From NCBI GenBank assembly GCA_033063855.1, contig CP093829.1:20987537-21051536 (forward strand): 64,000 bases of DNA. The letters run 5' to 3'. The notes below the pieces were generated by a model, which made no database searches, was not told the origin of the DNA, and saw only the letters and a list, made by a program, of their open reading frames with translations. Origin of the DNA: Smittia aterrima. Taxonomy: Eukaryota > Arthropoda > Insecta > Diptera > Chironomidae. This document shows positions 12,301 through 27,130 of this stretch, piece after piece (the stretch's first letter is position 1; every line of letters starts with the position of its first letter). The position numbers and the translations under genes were made by a program.

Positions 12301-15300
12301 AGACAAACACCACAAGACAATCTGGGATGTGGGTCGAGATAAAGTTTATTTTTACTTTTTCTTTAAATTATTTTGAATCTTCTTCTATCTGTCGCTAACT
12401 CGAGTTCAGAGGAAAATTGTGGAACTTCAGGCTATTCTTGTGGTTTGAGAAGAAGCCTTCGACAAGCTTTCTTAAACAAGTCGACAAAGTCAAGAAAATA
12501 AAAGTTGAATAAGTCGTTTAGATGATTATCAGCTAAAGCTCTTTAATTTTGACGATTACGACCACGAGATCGAGCTTCCGTCGAAATTCATAAATTACGT
12601 TTTATTTCGAGCTCGTAAAAAAGTTAATTGATGTTTGTTAAGAAGAGTTTTTCCGGAATTAAAAATTCATAAACAGATTTCGTTTATTACTCGCTGTGTC
12701 ACCAATCAATTTTAACCCAGAAAAGCGAGAAAAGAAAATAAACTTTTTCTCCTTAAATTAACAACACAAACAAAATTAAGTGAACTAGAGTTGTAATCCA
12801 TTTGCATTTGTCATACTTTTCTTGTTTAAATCGCGAACGAGAGCGAACATTAAACATATTTCCTTCGTCTGGCGAGCCCGAGTCAGCTTCTCCTTCGCAC
12901 ATGAGTCCACTGAGGGAAAAAGAAAAATACGATTTTCAGCAACAACAACGACGAAGTCTCACGCTCGGCACTTTTTCAAAATATTCTTTTCTTCTGTTAG
13001 TTGAACGTTGGATCTCCTCGAGTGCGGATGGAAAATATTTAAGCAGCCGGGAATAAATTTTTGCTTAATAAAAATAAACGTTGAAATCAACTTAGAGCAA
13101 AGTGAAGGCAAATAAATGTTTAATTCCACTTTTCTTTAGAGATAAGAAAACAAATTATTGTTCAAGACAAAAAAAATCTGTCGTGAGTGAAGAAACTTTT
13201 CTCATCGCGAAGGTGAAAAATATTTATTTATTTCAAAAATAAAAAGAAAAACTTTTGCTAAATAAACTTAATGAAACTTTTTATGAGCGAATTTTATTAA
13301 TTTACCTGAAATTACGTGTTCGCTGAATGTAAATACGAAATGAGCAGTGAAATGTATTAAACGAGTGAATCATAAAGTGTTTGAATGAAATCTCTGATTC
13401 CTTCAAGATATTTTCCTTTCAAACAAAATAAAGTTTAAATGGGAAGGAAAATATTGAAAGAATGTAATGAGCGAAAGAAAATTGGAAATTGTTTATAAAG
13501 TCGAAGAGAAAAATTCGTTCAATCAGTTCAGTTGATGTCAATGATTTTGCTGGAAAATTGAGTGACTTAAACGCTCTTCAATCGCATGAATGCCAAAACA
13601 AAAATTCAAGATTTTCCCTTTCGTCGGAAATAATAAAAGTTTTGTGGTGTCAAGAAAATTTGCTTCGGAATTTTTCGAGTTTACTTCTTTTGTGATATCG
13701 TTGACAAACTGTAAACCCCTTTGATTGACTTGCCGCTATTTAAAATGTTTAATTAGATTTCGAGGTGTTTTCGAAACATCCTACGTCAATCAACGAAATT
13801 AGCAGATTTTATGAAGTCTGGTCATGGTTTGAGGCTGCTAAGAATTTCAATGTTTTTCCATCTCCTAATCAATCTCAATTAACGATATCACCACCAAACT
13901 TACAGTTAAAAGTGCTTTTCGATAAAAGAAGGAACAATTATTTTTTGACACGTTTTGATTCGTAATTTAAGATTAATGATTATCATTCTCGTCGTTATTG
14001 ATTACCGGAATAAATTTTTGTCGTGGGTAGAGCTAAGAAATGATTAATTTCTCAAAATCTGAAACCTTATCACTTCCACTGCACGAGTGCTCTTTGGCTG
14101 TGCTTTAAATTTTAAAAAAAATAAAAGATTGAAAAACATGAAAGTTGTTCTTAGAGCTTTAAATTAACTTGAGAACTTTAGATTAAGTGATCACATTGAA
14201 TTACTCGTCTTGTAAAAATAATTCATCGCAAGCAATTTTTTTCCCTCATCTCCCTTTCTTAACATTAACAGTAAATCACTCATTTGTGGTTCACTCATCA
14301 GAAATCTTTTATCTCTTGTCTATTTACTTTGAAAACATCCCAGAAGGTTGTGAAAAGAAATTGAAACTGAGAGCATGTACATACATTAACGAGAAATCGA
14401 TTAAAAAGCTGATTCTACTTGCCCCCGAACGATTTATAAGCTAAATATCAATGAAGCAAATCTTTTGTTATGTTCGATTTAGCAAAGCTCTGAATTTTTT
14501 TTTTCAACCCAAGGTTCAATGTTTACTTTATTTTCAAAGCGTATTATGAATGGGAGTATAATATTGTGAAAGGTACAATCCTCTGTTGGCTCTGCTTAGT
14601 GCGCTGAAACGCAAATATTTCGCCAGCTTTCTCTTGAAAACCAAGAAAGTGCCATAAAAATGCGGTTGGAAGGATTTTCCGTCGTGTTTACAAATTTCTC
14701 ATTGTTACGCGCAATCATTTTAATAATTTATATCGGGAAAGCTTGGTAATGTAATCATTTTGGATATTATGTAAATGTCATTCAGTTATCGACTTTCAGG
14801 CAGCATTTTGTTTCGCGCTAATTAATATGAAAGCACGTGAAAGCCTATTGAAAACAAGATTTCTCCGTCGAAATTACTTTTCTTATCTGCAGGGAAATGT
14901 GTTTTCAATAGCGCTTTGCGATAACAGAGACAAACGTGATTTGGATGGGAAATGAAACGATTGAGTCTGTCAATTAATCCTCCACCACTAGCGAGTAATT
15001 TGAAATGCAAAATAATCAGTTTTAATTAAATTTCTAGCTGACGTCTCCAACTAGAAATATTTTTCCCGAGTGACATATTTAATTCTTAGAACGGAGTGAA
15101 AAGGTTGAGGCAAAAAACTTCTTGCGAGAGCTTTTATTTTTCTTTCAAAATCTTATTTGAACCAATCAATTCAAATCAAATTTATTGGAAGTTCAAAGTA
15201 GAGAACTTGCCAATTCGATTTCACTGCAAAAGTACAAAATGTTAAAAGCTCTTGAATCTCATTTTCAAGCTTTATGGGAAAAGTAATCAATGGATTTTCA

Positions 15301-17105
15301 TTTTTCACTCTTCATCGCTGATAACATTTATTTCTTCTCGTAAAACGTTGAAAGAATTCAACTGTTGAAGTCTCAACAAGTTGAAAATTTTAAATCGTTA
15401 AAGCTTTTGATTCAAAGAAACTTGAATTTACAAAAGTTCAATTTTTTTAATGATCGCTCGTTTTGATAGAAATAACTTTACTTCCAACAATTCCAAAGCT
15501 AAATGACTTGCCTTCAGCGTGTTCCCTTCAATCACATGTAAAATAAGTTTCTATAGTTTTTTTAGTTCGAGTAATTGAGCTCCCTTACGTTCATTCAGGA
15601 CTCTAAATGACCCTAAAATAGATTTGAAACGGATACAAAAATTTGCTCTTCATTTTTTTACTCCTCTGCCGAGAATGAAGGCAAACGACAAAAACGCTTT
15701 TCGATAAAACGAGAAGCAACGTTTTTATTGTAGAAGAATCGTATTATGTCTGGTGCTGTATTCAAATCAAAATTTGCATATCATTTGCCGTCCTTAAAAT
15801 CGAATCAATTTCCATTCAGTAAACTCATTCTGTCGTTTGCTGCTTCAACATCAACAACTGACACATATCAATTTGTGCAGAATATTCTCTTGCGGATGAA
15901 CACTTCTCAATATCTATCATCGATGCGGAATCGCGATCCTAATTGACACACAGGAATCGATGCTACCTACGCTTGATCGTCGCGTAATATTGACGACTAA
16001 ATCTAATTAATTACACAATCATGATAGAGCTAGGTGCTTCACAAATCCTTTCAGATCATTGGAAACACATAACCGAAGCAATTTTCATAACACTTTTGTT
16101 AAATAATTAATCAGAACCGAATGTAATGAAAGCTTTAGAAAATGAAACAGTTAATTGTAATGGAATTTCACATGCAATCTGATGCATTAGTGGAGAAAAA
16201 AAGGAATTTCTCGAGTGAAGGGATTTTAATTCGATTGAATAACTCACTTAACATGATCAAATAAAAAATTCCTTCGCATAAAAATCCCTAAAAGAACCTC
16301 TCGTATTCATTAATTTTATGACATCCGATGTTGGTGGAACCGAGAAGAGCACTCAATGGTTTGTGGGAAACTTTGATAAATTTCGCCTCTAGGTTAAATC
16401 AGACAGAAATGAAAAAGAAGCTTTCATCAAAATGTACCGTCTCCGTGGAAGATGAATGAATCAGATGAATGAAATTTTCATAGCCTCATCAGAGAAATGA
16501 ATTGAAAGCTTTTCCTATTTGTCGCAAAGCAAGTAAATATTCATAGAGCAGAGCGAAGAGACAGCGAAACGATTCCATCTTCAAGTCATGACATTTATCC
16601 TGTTACGATTCAGTTTCTGCTGTAAATGCTATTATTTGGGATAGAAATGGATTCTGTGAGCTTAAGGTCGATTGCCTTTGGAGGGGAAAAATGAAAGCTT
16701 CTTCTGACTGAAATAAAAAAATTGAAATTTAATTGTCCTTTTCGCTTTAGCCTAATCATGGGTTGGTTCCTTTTGACATGATAAGAAGCGAGCAAATGTT
16801 TAACTAAGGGATTTTATGCTCAAGCTTAAAATGAATACAAAAGATGACTTTCCATCCCTTTTCACGAGAAAGTTTCGAGGGCAATTTGTCGAACGAATCA
16901 AATTTCATGCGTCACTTGATTTCAACAGAAAATCATTTGCAAACCTGAATTCGATTGAACTTTTCATTGTTTTTGTTTAATTTCAAGTTTATATTTCTTA
17001 AAAGCCAGCGCGAAGATAAACAAAAACTTTTCCCATGAATGTGAGAACAAATAAAACGAGAAAATTTTCGTAAAAAAAAGTTCCAAAAGAGGAACTTTTG
17101 TGAAC
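9390..17105. other. Gene-poor interval upstream of Nos (about 7.7 kb)
   Basis: The first 800 bases are the duplicated 5' flank of ABCC copy B. The rest is AT-rich with only short open frames of biased composition, and I recognise no protein, tRNA or repeat. It probably contains regulatory DNA and untranslated first exons of Nos, whose first coding exon starts at 17106, but no specific promoter can be assigned. Confidence 0.45.
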
Positions 17106-20100
17106 ATGAATCAGCACATCAACTCCATGCTGGAACATTTGTCGTCGTTGAGACGAAAGAACTCTGACAGTGCTCAGGCTTCGTCAAATGACAAGCAAGC
17201 TGACCACAAAGAGGAAAATGACATAGAAGCGGTGCATGGCAAGTCAAAGAGCAGCATTTTCAAGAACTTGATAAGCGATAATGGAGCAATCTTCCAAAAC
17301 TTTATGATCAAATGCCCAAGCAATTTAACTAACGCAATGGGCTCATCAGCAGCTAATGGTTCGTGTAAACAGAAGTTAGTTGTGAACGAAGAAGATGACA
17401 ACAATAACCAACAAGCGGCAATTGTGCAAGCAAATAATAATGAAATTAGTACAAGCAATGTCTACAAAAAGCGAAATTCGACAGTGAAAATGTTACAGAG
17501 TGCTAATGGCGATTTAAATATTCTTCAAAGAGAACTTTCGCCGTCACCACGAGCTCACCGAAAATCCTCTCACGATATCCGTTTACTTCGTAACAATCAG
17601 TTGATTCCCGAGAGTGGCGAGGGCTTAGAGGTGGGAAAGCTGACAGGTGTTCGACCTCTTAAAACCAAGAACATCATCACAAAAAATGAAACATTCGACA
17701 CATTGCACTGCAAAGCGATGGAGGTAAGTAGATGAACTTCATTACCTTTTTTTTATTCCATCAATTATGCATTAAGCTCTCGTCAGTTCGTTAATGAAAT
17801 GCTTCGTTAAATATAAACTAGAACAGCTTTTTTGCTCGTCTGTCTGTTTGTATGATGTCACTCAGAGTTTGATCTAATTTAGTTTGCATCCTCATAAAGA
17901 CTTTAACACAATAACACGGCATTTTAAGTTATTCCAGTGATAAGGTGTAAATGCGTTTGACTAGGTTGAGCTTTAATTAAAGATCTCGAGTTGACGTTCC
18001 ACTCCGCCACATAACTACGGGTTTAGATCCCTTTGAAATATCATTCTCCGGGAAAAATGTATGCACAAACAGTCGACTAAAATTAAAAGGCTAACACGAG
18101 ACACAAAGCTGTAACAAGAACGAAAAAAGAGAAGAATCAAATCATAAAGGGAGCTCCAGGAGTTTCCTTTCCTTTCTCGAGTTACAATCGTAAACAAAGA
18201 TTGATGTGAGCAACCAATTGTGCTCGTAAACAATTAACGCAGTATAATAATGAAATGAAGTAAATTTCCCTCAATTTTTCATTTTATCTGACGCACTCTT
18301 TATCGTTTCGCTAGAAATTTCGTCAGAGCTTTGAACGGAGAAAAGCGATAAACCATTTCGTTGTTAATCCCGACCACACACGAATCGAATTCAAACAACA
18401 GAATCAACGCGCTTTATTAAGCATGTAAGTTTGATGGCTCTACAGAGTCAGACGAAGGAGAATGATTCATCCTCTCGTCCCTTCTCGTCCTAGAGACGAC
18501 TTGTCCTGTGTCATCAAATCATTAAATTTAATTATGCAATCCTGTTTACTTAGCTTTGGCCATTGTCTGCGTATCGCCATGTGATAATAGAAAGCAAAAC
18601 CTTACATCACAATGTGTAAAAAAAAAGCAGTCACCACTTGTGAAACTTAACTGTTGATTACTGTTCTGCTTTCTCGATGACGATGCTTGTTGAACTAATG
18701 ATAGGACAAAAACTAACGACAACAGTAAATATTTGACGAGAACACGATGTTCATTTAAGCATCATTACCGGACTTGAGTCTTGAGTTAAGTTTGTTATCA
18801 AATGCTGAAGGATGAAAAGCGCCGTTGTTCCCTTTATTTACCTTCAAGCCAAACATGCGTCTGAAGCGAGCTCATTGTTCATTGAACAAGAACCATTCAA
18901 GGCATATGAATGTAATGCAATTTAAAGTTTCGTAAAGAAGAGAAAAGTGCTCCGCTGATGAAGGTTCTTTCAATTAAATTCTGTGTCGGCAAATTCATTT
19001 CAGAAAATTTCTTCCGTAAACTTTTTTTTTCTAAACATTCACACTTTATGATTTTTCATCTTTATGTTCTTGACAGTACAAAAGTGAACTTTAACGAAAG
19101 AAAAAGTTCAAATTATGTTCTTAACAACAATTACGATCTTGAGACTGCTGAGTAGCATGAATAAAAACATCGTTTGACGAAAAGGCGCAATTTACAACAA
19201 TCTTGTTTATTTCGGAGGGAAAGCTGCTTCTTCCCCAACTGCTATCAAGGAAAGTTTCATATCAAACTTGGACGATGAAAATTATCGATTGGAATTATCA
19301 CAGAAACTTTCTACTCTCTCAGTAGTTTCCTCTTATTCTTTCATATCGTATGTGCTTGATCGAATCTCTGCAGATTATTCCACCTACGCGTGAAAAAACT
19401 ACAGAGAATCTCATGCGAGAGATGTGAGAGATCCGAGCAAGCAAGGAAAGCCTATAATCCTCAACAAGATTTGTTTTGAAAAGTCTTTTTTTTCTGGAAA
19501 CTCTCGATTCATTCAGAATGCTCCTCTCTCAACCGCTTTCAAGATTGATTATAGTTTAAGCAGGATAAAATTACCCAATTTTCATGTATTTTCACAAGGA
19601 AGAGGTTTGATCCCAAAAATATTTCTCAGCGAATAAAAGACAAACGGGAAAATCTTTATTTGCGATGAGACCAACTCTTCCTCAATCGACCCTTGAAAGA
19701 GATTAAACTTTGTGACCTTAAGGCTTTAGGAGATGTTTGAAAATCGATTAAAGTATTGCTCCTTTAACAGCAACAACAGCAATTTGTAATCGAAGCAACC
19801 ACGAGACGTCAGTTAATAACAAAAGACCCGTCACCTTCTTGTCTAGGATTCACTCATGCTTCCCGCGATTTATGCGAAAGCATCTTAGAAAATCTTGTAC
19901 GCACACTTTATGTTATTCGTATTCGGAATGCACGAATATGTCATGAGCTATTATAATGTCGTAGAGCTTGATATGGAAGTACGTCGTCTATTACAAAGGC
20001 GTTGAGAGTTCCATAAGAATGCTCGTAAAATATTAATGTAATTTCACATACTTTTCTCACCGCTTTTTCATGACGAGGAGCGTAGCGCAAGGAAAACTTT

Positions 20101-23100
20101 CTATTTAATGTGTCATGACGTTCAAGAAAGCATGAAGACAGAACGAAAGTCTAATTCGTTGAATTTCGTAATTATGAAAGTTTCAATTTGCAATATTTCG
20201 AATTCTTGCAAAGTCACTCCTCACGAGCTTACGGATAATTATGTTGTGGACGAACTTCACACTGATCAACAATCATGTTCGTGTGTCATGTTGCGACAAT
20301 TAATTATTTTCTCATTATTACAGACCCTCGGCTGTTCGAAGCAGGCGTGCATGGGCAGTATCATGCTCGGCAATGTTTTCACAGTTGAAACAAGAAAGCG
20401 CGAGGTCGTTCTACAACATTCAAAGGATTTTCTCAACCAATTTTTCACATCGATCAGACGGTAATTGAACGGAAATTTTAAGGCGACAAACTTTAATCAT
20501 AACTCAATAAATGGAAATCTTTAAAATGACTTCAAACTGACTTCACATAATCCCAAATGGCTTGAGTTTTATGAGTGGGAACAATTTGATGGCTGAACCG
20601 TTTTACGACACTTTCGGAATCTCTTTATCATTTCGCTGCTTAAAATTACTAAATATTCTATCCACTCGATACATAAAATAAATTTTTGATCCTCACATCA
20701 AAGCAATCGCCGACAGAACTTGTTGGTTCGTCTTACGAAGTCAATCGAACTGACCCAAATTCAAAGGAATCGCTATTGCGAGAAGAAGATGCGAATTATC
20801 AATAGAAATGCCATAAAAATCAAACGAGTAACAAATTGAATTTTCCTTATTACATTAAGCACAGATCGGAGAAGAAAAATGTTTCATTGTAATTGTGCAA
20901 ATTGCTGTAAATTGAAGTGAGAGAGAGAAAATAACAATTTACTTCAAAATTTCATTTGGAATCATAACTACTGGGTCGAGTTTTATTGAGTTATTGATTA
21001 CGGTGAAAAGATTGATTCAATGTTAAAGCTTCGACGTCATTTAACAGGTTTAACTCGCCAGCTCATCAAACTCGATGGACACAAATCGAAAAGGAAATAC
21101 AAGCGACAGGAGGATATCAATTAAACGATTCAGAATTGATATTCGGAGCAAAGACAGCTTGGAGAAACTCTGCTCGTTGCATTGGCAGGATTCAATGGTC
21201 GAAACTTCAGGTACGAACGCTCTCAATTATGAATCCAATTTCCGTGTTTCAATTATTTCGAAGCGATTGGAAAATTACAAATCATTTCGCTACAAGGAAA
21301 TTGTCGAACGGGGGCGGGAAAAAAAATTCCATTGTTAACGTCTCGAGCATAAAAAAAGTGATTTCTTGCCATCAACAGGTATTCGATTGTCGACAACTAT
21401 CAACACCATCGCAAATGTTTGAAGCGTTGTGCAATCATTTGAAATACAGCACCAACAAAGGAAACTTAAGGTAAGAATGGAAAGAGGAGTCGGAAGCAAC
21501 AAGTTGAGTCGAAAATTGATTTATTGTAGGTCAGCGATCACGATTTTCCCCCAGAGAACTGACGGCTTACATGATTTTCGAATCTGGAATCCACAGGTCT
21601 GTTCGATTAAACTTTCAACCTATAAACGAGATATCATTGATTTTTCCTCTTTTCTCGGTCATCAAGCTTATTTCTTATGCGGGCTATCAAAATGCTGACG
21701 GAACCTTTACCGGTGACCCAATGAACGTGGAAATCACTGATGTAAGTGTCAATTCAATTTGTCTGATAGCACATCGTCATTTTGTCATTTTTATGGCTTT
21801 AGGTCTGCCTCAAGTTAGGATGGAAAACACCAAGAACCGATTTTGACATTCTCCCTCTCGTGCTCTCAGCGAACGGTCACGAGTAACTTAAAGTGTGCCT
21901 TTACTTTTCCAACGAACTTATTTGTTTCTCTGTTTACCAACAGTCCTGAAATGTTTGAATATCCACCCGACCTGATATTGGAGGTGCCTTTGATCCATCC
22001 ACAGTAATTATTCACTCAAGTTTCCTCCTACTAAATCAAACTTAGACTCTCACACTATTTCCCTAAAGATTCAAATGGTTTGCTGATATGAATTTGAAAT
22101 GGTACGCTGTTCCTGGTGAGTAATTAAAAAATTTTAGTTTTTCCGAGTAATAAAAAAAACTTTTTCTTTATTTCTCTCTTCAGCTGTTTCGAGTATGCTT
22201 TTTGATTGCGGAGGTTTGGTCTTTCCGGGCTGTGCTTTCAGCGGTTGGTACATGTCCACAGGTGAATTTAAAGCAAACCCATTTCACTTTGCGTTGACAG
22301 CTCACACGTGCATTCCTCGTTTCCTTCAATAGAAATCGGGTGCCGTAACCTTTGCGACACAAATCGAAGAAATCTTTTAGAGGTAAATGGAGTTTCTGAT
22401 TAATTATAGCTTTTTAGCTTTTCTATTAAAATAAACTAACTCACTTTGAAGTGGTAATCTTAGTTCTTTGTTTATGGCTTAGTTTGTGTCACTTTTACAA
22501 ACCACAGAAATATTTTTACCGCGGGATTATCTTGCGAAGATTTTATCGACAATCTCGAAGCAACTTCTTCGATTATCTCAACGTTTATTGTCGATTCGAG
22601 AACATTATCGAGCGGATATTTCTTTTTTTCTCATTTCAAAATCAAGTAAAATAAAGAAATTTTCTTCTCAAATGTGTAATAAAATAGCCGATAGCAATCA
22701 AAATGGGTTTAGACACTCGAAACCCAAGCTCGCTGTGGAAGGATAAAGCTCTTGTCGAGGTTAATATTGCTGTGTTGCATTCGTATCAGAGGCAAAACAT
22801 CACAATTGTTGATCACCATACGGCAAGTGAGAGCTTTATGAAGCATTACGAGAACGAATCGAAATTGCGAAACGGTTGCCCTGCTGATTGGGTTTGGATT
22901 GTTCCGTGAGTATCTCTTCGGACCGGATGTAAATGTTCTCACTCGTTGAACGATTTTTTTTATGAAATTCTCTCGTTCTCAGACCGATGTCAGCTTCGGT
23001 GATGCAAGTTTTTCATCAAGAAATGGCAGCATATTATCTCCGACCATCTTTTGAATATCAAGACTCTGCGAGTATGTAACACTTGAGTGATTGATTGCTC

Positions 23101-26100
23101 GGTTCGTTTCTCTCATTGAAAAGTTTTCAACAAATTTCCCTTTAACAGTGAAAACACACATTTGGAAGAAAGGCAGAGAATCCATCAAGAACAAAAAGCC
23201 GAGACGAAAGTTTCATTTCAAACAGATCGCAAGGTGGGCGAGAGTGAATTTATTTTTGGTCAATCGAAGGGACAACATTGCAAGCTCTTTTAAATCTTCT
23301 TGCCAATTTATTGCTTTCTTTCCGGAAGTTTCTCTCGCATTATATCTCAATATTTAAATTCACAATTGAAATTCTTTCCGCTTAGTAGAAATTCCGATCC
23401 CCGGGAGCACTTTCCCCATGAATTGATATCAACGAAGCTTTGAAATCAAACATAACTTCTACTTAGCGAGAAACCATTTTACTCTCTCACAAAATAACTC
23501 GTTTATAACTTAATTTATCGATTTACATTTATAGAGCAGTGAAGTTTACGTCGAAACTCTTTGGAAGAGCGTTAAGTGAGTGAAATGAAAGTTGAATAGA
23601 AGAAATGAATTAAAGTTAATCTTTGAATAAAAAGGTCGTCGAATTAAAGCAACAGTCTTATACGCATCTGAAACGGGGCGTTCGGAGCAATATGCAAAGC
23701 AACTTGTTGAACTCTTGTCTCACGCGTTCAACGCTCAGGTGAGTTCACGTTCTAACTTTTGAAATTCTTTTACATGAAAAAATGTTTGAAATTTTTTCAG
23801 ATTTACAACATGGCTGATTATGACATTTCATCAATTGAACATGAAGCTCTTCTATTCATTGTTGCTTCAACTTTTGGCAACGGAGATCCGCCTGAGAATG
23901 GTGAACAGTTTGCACAAGGTCTCTACGCTATGAAAATGCATGACAATGACATCGATTTGACTCATTTGAGGTAACTACAACATCAATTTTAATGCGAGTC
24001 TCCGTCTGGGAATAACAGAATTGTCTTTCAACTTGTTTCAAGTATTGCTACATCATCGAAATCATTCATCAAAGCGAATTCAAGGATGGACGTAAATAGA
24101 AAGAAGAGTCAGCCGAAAATTGATAGACTCGATTCGATGCGAGGCTCTTGTTCTGATTCTTTGTTTCATGAAACTTTTGGACCGTTGTCGAATGTCAGGT
24201 TTGTAGTTGATGGAGAATAATATAGACGACCGTGAAAACAAAAGCTAAAGCTAAGAGCGAACAACAAATAATCTTGGTTTAAACATTCCTCTTTAGATTC
24301 GCAGTGTTTGCTTTGGGTTCATCGGCTTATCCGAATTTCTGTTCGTTCGGAAAGTTCGTCGATAATATTTTGGGTGAATTGGGTGGCGAGCGTCTTGCGA
24401 AAATCGTTCTCGGCGATGACTTGTGTGGACAAGAGCAGGAGTTCCGTAAATGGGCATGCGAGGTGTTCAAAACATCATGCGAAGTCTTTTGCCTCGATCT
24501 AAATGACATATCGTCGATGTCTCTGAAGAGCGAAACTTTAACAAAGGAAAACACAAGATTCCAGCCCGTGAATGATTTCAACATTCCCTTAAGCTCCCTG
24601 CTAAGTAAATACCATAACAAGAAAATCCAGGCTTGCCGAGTGAAGGATAAACCAATAAATTTACATGGAGGCTCGTCGTCCGAGAGATCAACAGTTTTAG
24701 TTGAAATTATCATAGATAGTGTAAGTGTCTTCCTCCCTCGACCGCTCATAATGACCTGTTGGAGAAACTTTCCTCTTATCTGAATTACCCCATCGCTTGG
24801 AAGTGAAGTTTTTGCATAATTTTTACTCTCGGTAATTAAATCCACGTTTCCGCTTTGATCTTTTTCAGTCATTAAATTACGAACCAGGAGACCATGTGGG
24901 CGTTTGTCCCATGAACAGAGCAGAGCTGGTGAAGGGAATTATCGAGAAGCTGACTGGCGTTACAAACCCAGACGAAGATTTACAGTTGCAAGTTTTAAAC
25001 GAGAAGCATACTTCGAATGGTGAGAGATGAAAAAAAAGTTTGTTTTCGCTTTCCAATAACGTTCGTCTCGTTTAAAGGAATCACTCGAACGTGGGAGAGT
25101 CACGAGAAAATTCCAGCATGTTCACTAAGAGCTCTTTTGACGAAATTCTTGGACATCACGAGTCCTCCGTCAAGACAGTTCCTGACTTTCCTCTCAGAGT
25201 ATTGCGAGGACGTCGATGACAAACAACGAATGGAGGTGCTTGCCACGGAGTCAGCCGTTTACGAAGATTGGCGGCATAACAAATTGCCACATCTGCTCGA
25301 GGTTTTTGACGAATTTCCCTCGTGCAGACCACCAGCTGCTTTGTTTGTCGCTCACTTAATGACTTTGCATCCTCGTTTTTATTCCATTTCATCATCGCAA
25401 AAGAAGTTTCCAAATGAGGTTCACTTGACAGTGGCGATTGTAAAATATAAAACGAATGGTAAGCTAATTAGGAAGAGGCGTTCGAGAACTATGCTCTTGA
25501 CTTTGTTTAGGAGTTCTTTAAAGTTTAATTAAGTCAACAGGAAGTTTTAAAACTTCATGAATGAATAATTTTTTTAATGGAGCAGCAATTAGCAAATAAA
25601 CTTTTTTCTTAATACAGACGGAAAAGCGGATGAGCGATACGGCGTCTGTTCGAACTATTTGGAGCGGCTTGAGAAAGATGAGGAGATTCAAATATTTGTT
25701 CGAAGTGCGCCAGGATTTCATTTACCGAAAGATACATCACAGCCCATCATTCTCATTGGACCGGGTGCGTAAAAAGCTTTTCTGCCGTGACAAAGGAAAT
25801 AAAAATAATAAATCGAATTTTCGGCTTCGGATTTGTTCTTTAGGAACTGGAACGGCTCCTTTTAGAAGTTTCTGGCAAGAGCTTGATGAGATTAAATCTC
25901 AAAACGGTTTGTTTATTGTGCCGAAAGTTTGGCTTTTCTTCGGATGTCGCGCGAAGACTCTTGATTTATACAGCGATGAGAAGAAGGAGATGTTGGAAAA
26001 AGGGATTCTCGATAAAACATTTTTAGCTCTGTCGCGGGAGGAAAATATTCCAAAAGTAAGTCAATTCAACAAAATTTAATTTTGTAATAATAAAATTTTT

Positions 26101-26547
26101 CCTTTCCCTCTCAGACCTACGTTCAAAACTTGATAATGAGGGAATCAGTAGAAATATGCAATCTTATCAAACAAAAGAACGCGCACATTTATGTTTGCGG
26201 TGACGTTCAAATGGCTGAGAACGTTTATCAAACTTTAAGGTTGAGTCTTCGAATCTTCTTGTAAGCTTTAATCTTGAATTTAAAATTTTTTCTATTCGAA
26301 AACAGGAAAATTATCGCGATTTCTGAGAAGCAAACTGAGGCTCTTGCGGAGAAGTACATGCTGCAAATAAGAGTAAAATGCAATGGGAAAATATTTGAAT
26401 TTATAATTCGTTTCGCTCTTTTCTTCGCAGGATGAGAATCGCTATCACGAAGATATTTTCGGGATTACACTGAGAACGGCAGAAATCCACAACAAGTCGA
26501 GAGAAACAGCGAAGATTAAAATGGAATCGCAAAAAAGCGCGGATTAA
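17106..26547 (+). CDS. Nos: Nitric oxide synthase
   Basis: Oxidises L-arginine to citrulline and nitric oxide using NADPH, O2, heme, tetrahydrobiopterin, FMN, FAD and calmodulin. Exons: 17106-17723, 20324-20460, 21048-21210, 21379-21470, 21530-21596, 21667-21741, 21803-21882, 21944-22003, 22069-22115, 22184-22261, 22333-22382, 22688-22905, 22983-23071, 23149-23233, 23535-23575, 23635-23738, 23801-23970, 24043-24198, 24297-24720, 24869-25019, 25078-25458, 25618-25764, 25844-26055, 26115-26239, 26306-26372, 26431-26547; 1317 aa, near the fly enzyme. Visible: low-complexity N-terminus (1-206), zinc CX4C (CSKQAC, about 211), heme cysteine in RCIGRIQW (Cys about 296), substrate glutamate in GWYMSTE (about 473), calmodulin helix KKPRRKFHFKQIARAVKF (about 608), flavodoxin domain from IKATVLYASETG, FAD motif RFYSISSS, NADPH motif GPGTGTAPFRSFW. 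No residue needed for catalysis appears lost. ATG 17106 is used; the preceding in-frame GTG is not a start. Confidence 0.97.
17724..20323 (+). other. Large first coding intron of Nos (2.6 kb)
   Basis: Lies between donor GTAAGT at 17724 and acceptor CAG ending at 20323. Contains only short uninterpretable open frames; nothing recognised. All later Nos introns are about 60-850 bases. Confidence 0.75.
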
Positions 26548-27126
26548 ATTAAATATTTTTTAGTTCCAACTTTCAAGTGAATTTATAATTTTTCTTTTTC
26601 CTTAAACAAATTTACAAATTCATCTTCAACTTAAGTTTCTTTTAAACTTACTTATCTCTTATAAAACATATTTTACACATTTTTAAACTCCTAAACATAA
26701 TCAAGCTTCAACAGTCTCAGCATATTCAATTTAAAGTCCTTTAAGAAAAAAATTTACCAAAAAATTTTAAACGTAAAGTTAGATCAAAGTTATTCGATTC
26801 GTAGGATAGTCATCCGTTTTAAAATTCAAACCAATCCTTAAATCTTTTTTGGCTAATCTCGATGTTGTTGACGCCAATCTTTTTGTCTCATCAATCAATC
26901 AAAAAAAAATTATAAAGCAAGTTAATCATTCGTAATTTGTAATTTAATCAAAGCGTCGTAATAAGCTTCATTTACTTTATTTCATTCTTCACTGTGAAAT
27001 CAAATCAATAAAAATATTTAAAATTCAAAAAGCTTTTAGCAGAGCTTGTTAGAGCTTTTAGCAGAGAATTAGCTTTGCAGTTGAGTGGGGGGACACGAGA
27101 GAAGAGATACAGTTTTCATCTTATGT
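26548..27126. other. Nos 3' flank
   Basis: AT-rich and non-coding. An AATAAA-type signal lies near 27006. A 14-bp direct repeat AGCTTTTAGCAGAG occurs at 27031-27044 and 27053-27066, about 90 bases upstream of the TATA box of the next gene. No coding sequence seen. Confidence 0.5.
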
Positions 27127-27130
27127 GAAC

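Noticed and set aside
12802..13056. 84-codon frame with an Arg/Glu-rich start
   Set aside because: Overlaps another frame of equal quality on the same strand. The GC-richer patch may be regulatory, but no gene is supported.
20108..20323. Upstream part of a 118-codon frame before Nos exon 2
   Set aside because: Only the part from 20324 is Nos exon 2. The earlier part reads through the intron and acceptor.
24327..24872. 181-codon minus-strand frame
   Set aside because: Antisense shadow of Nos exon 19 (24297-24720); the plus strand carries the conserved flavodoxin-domain sequence.
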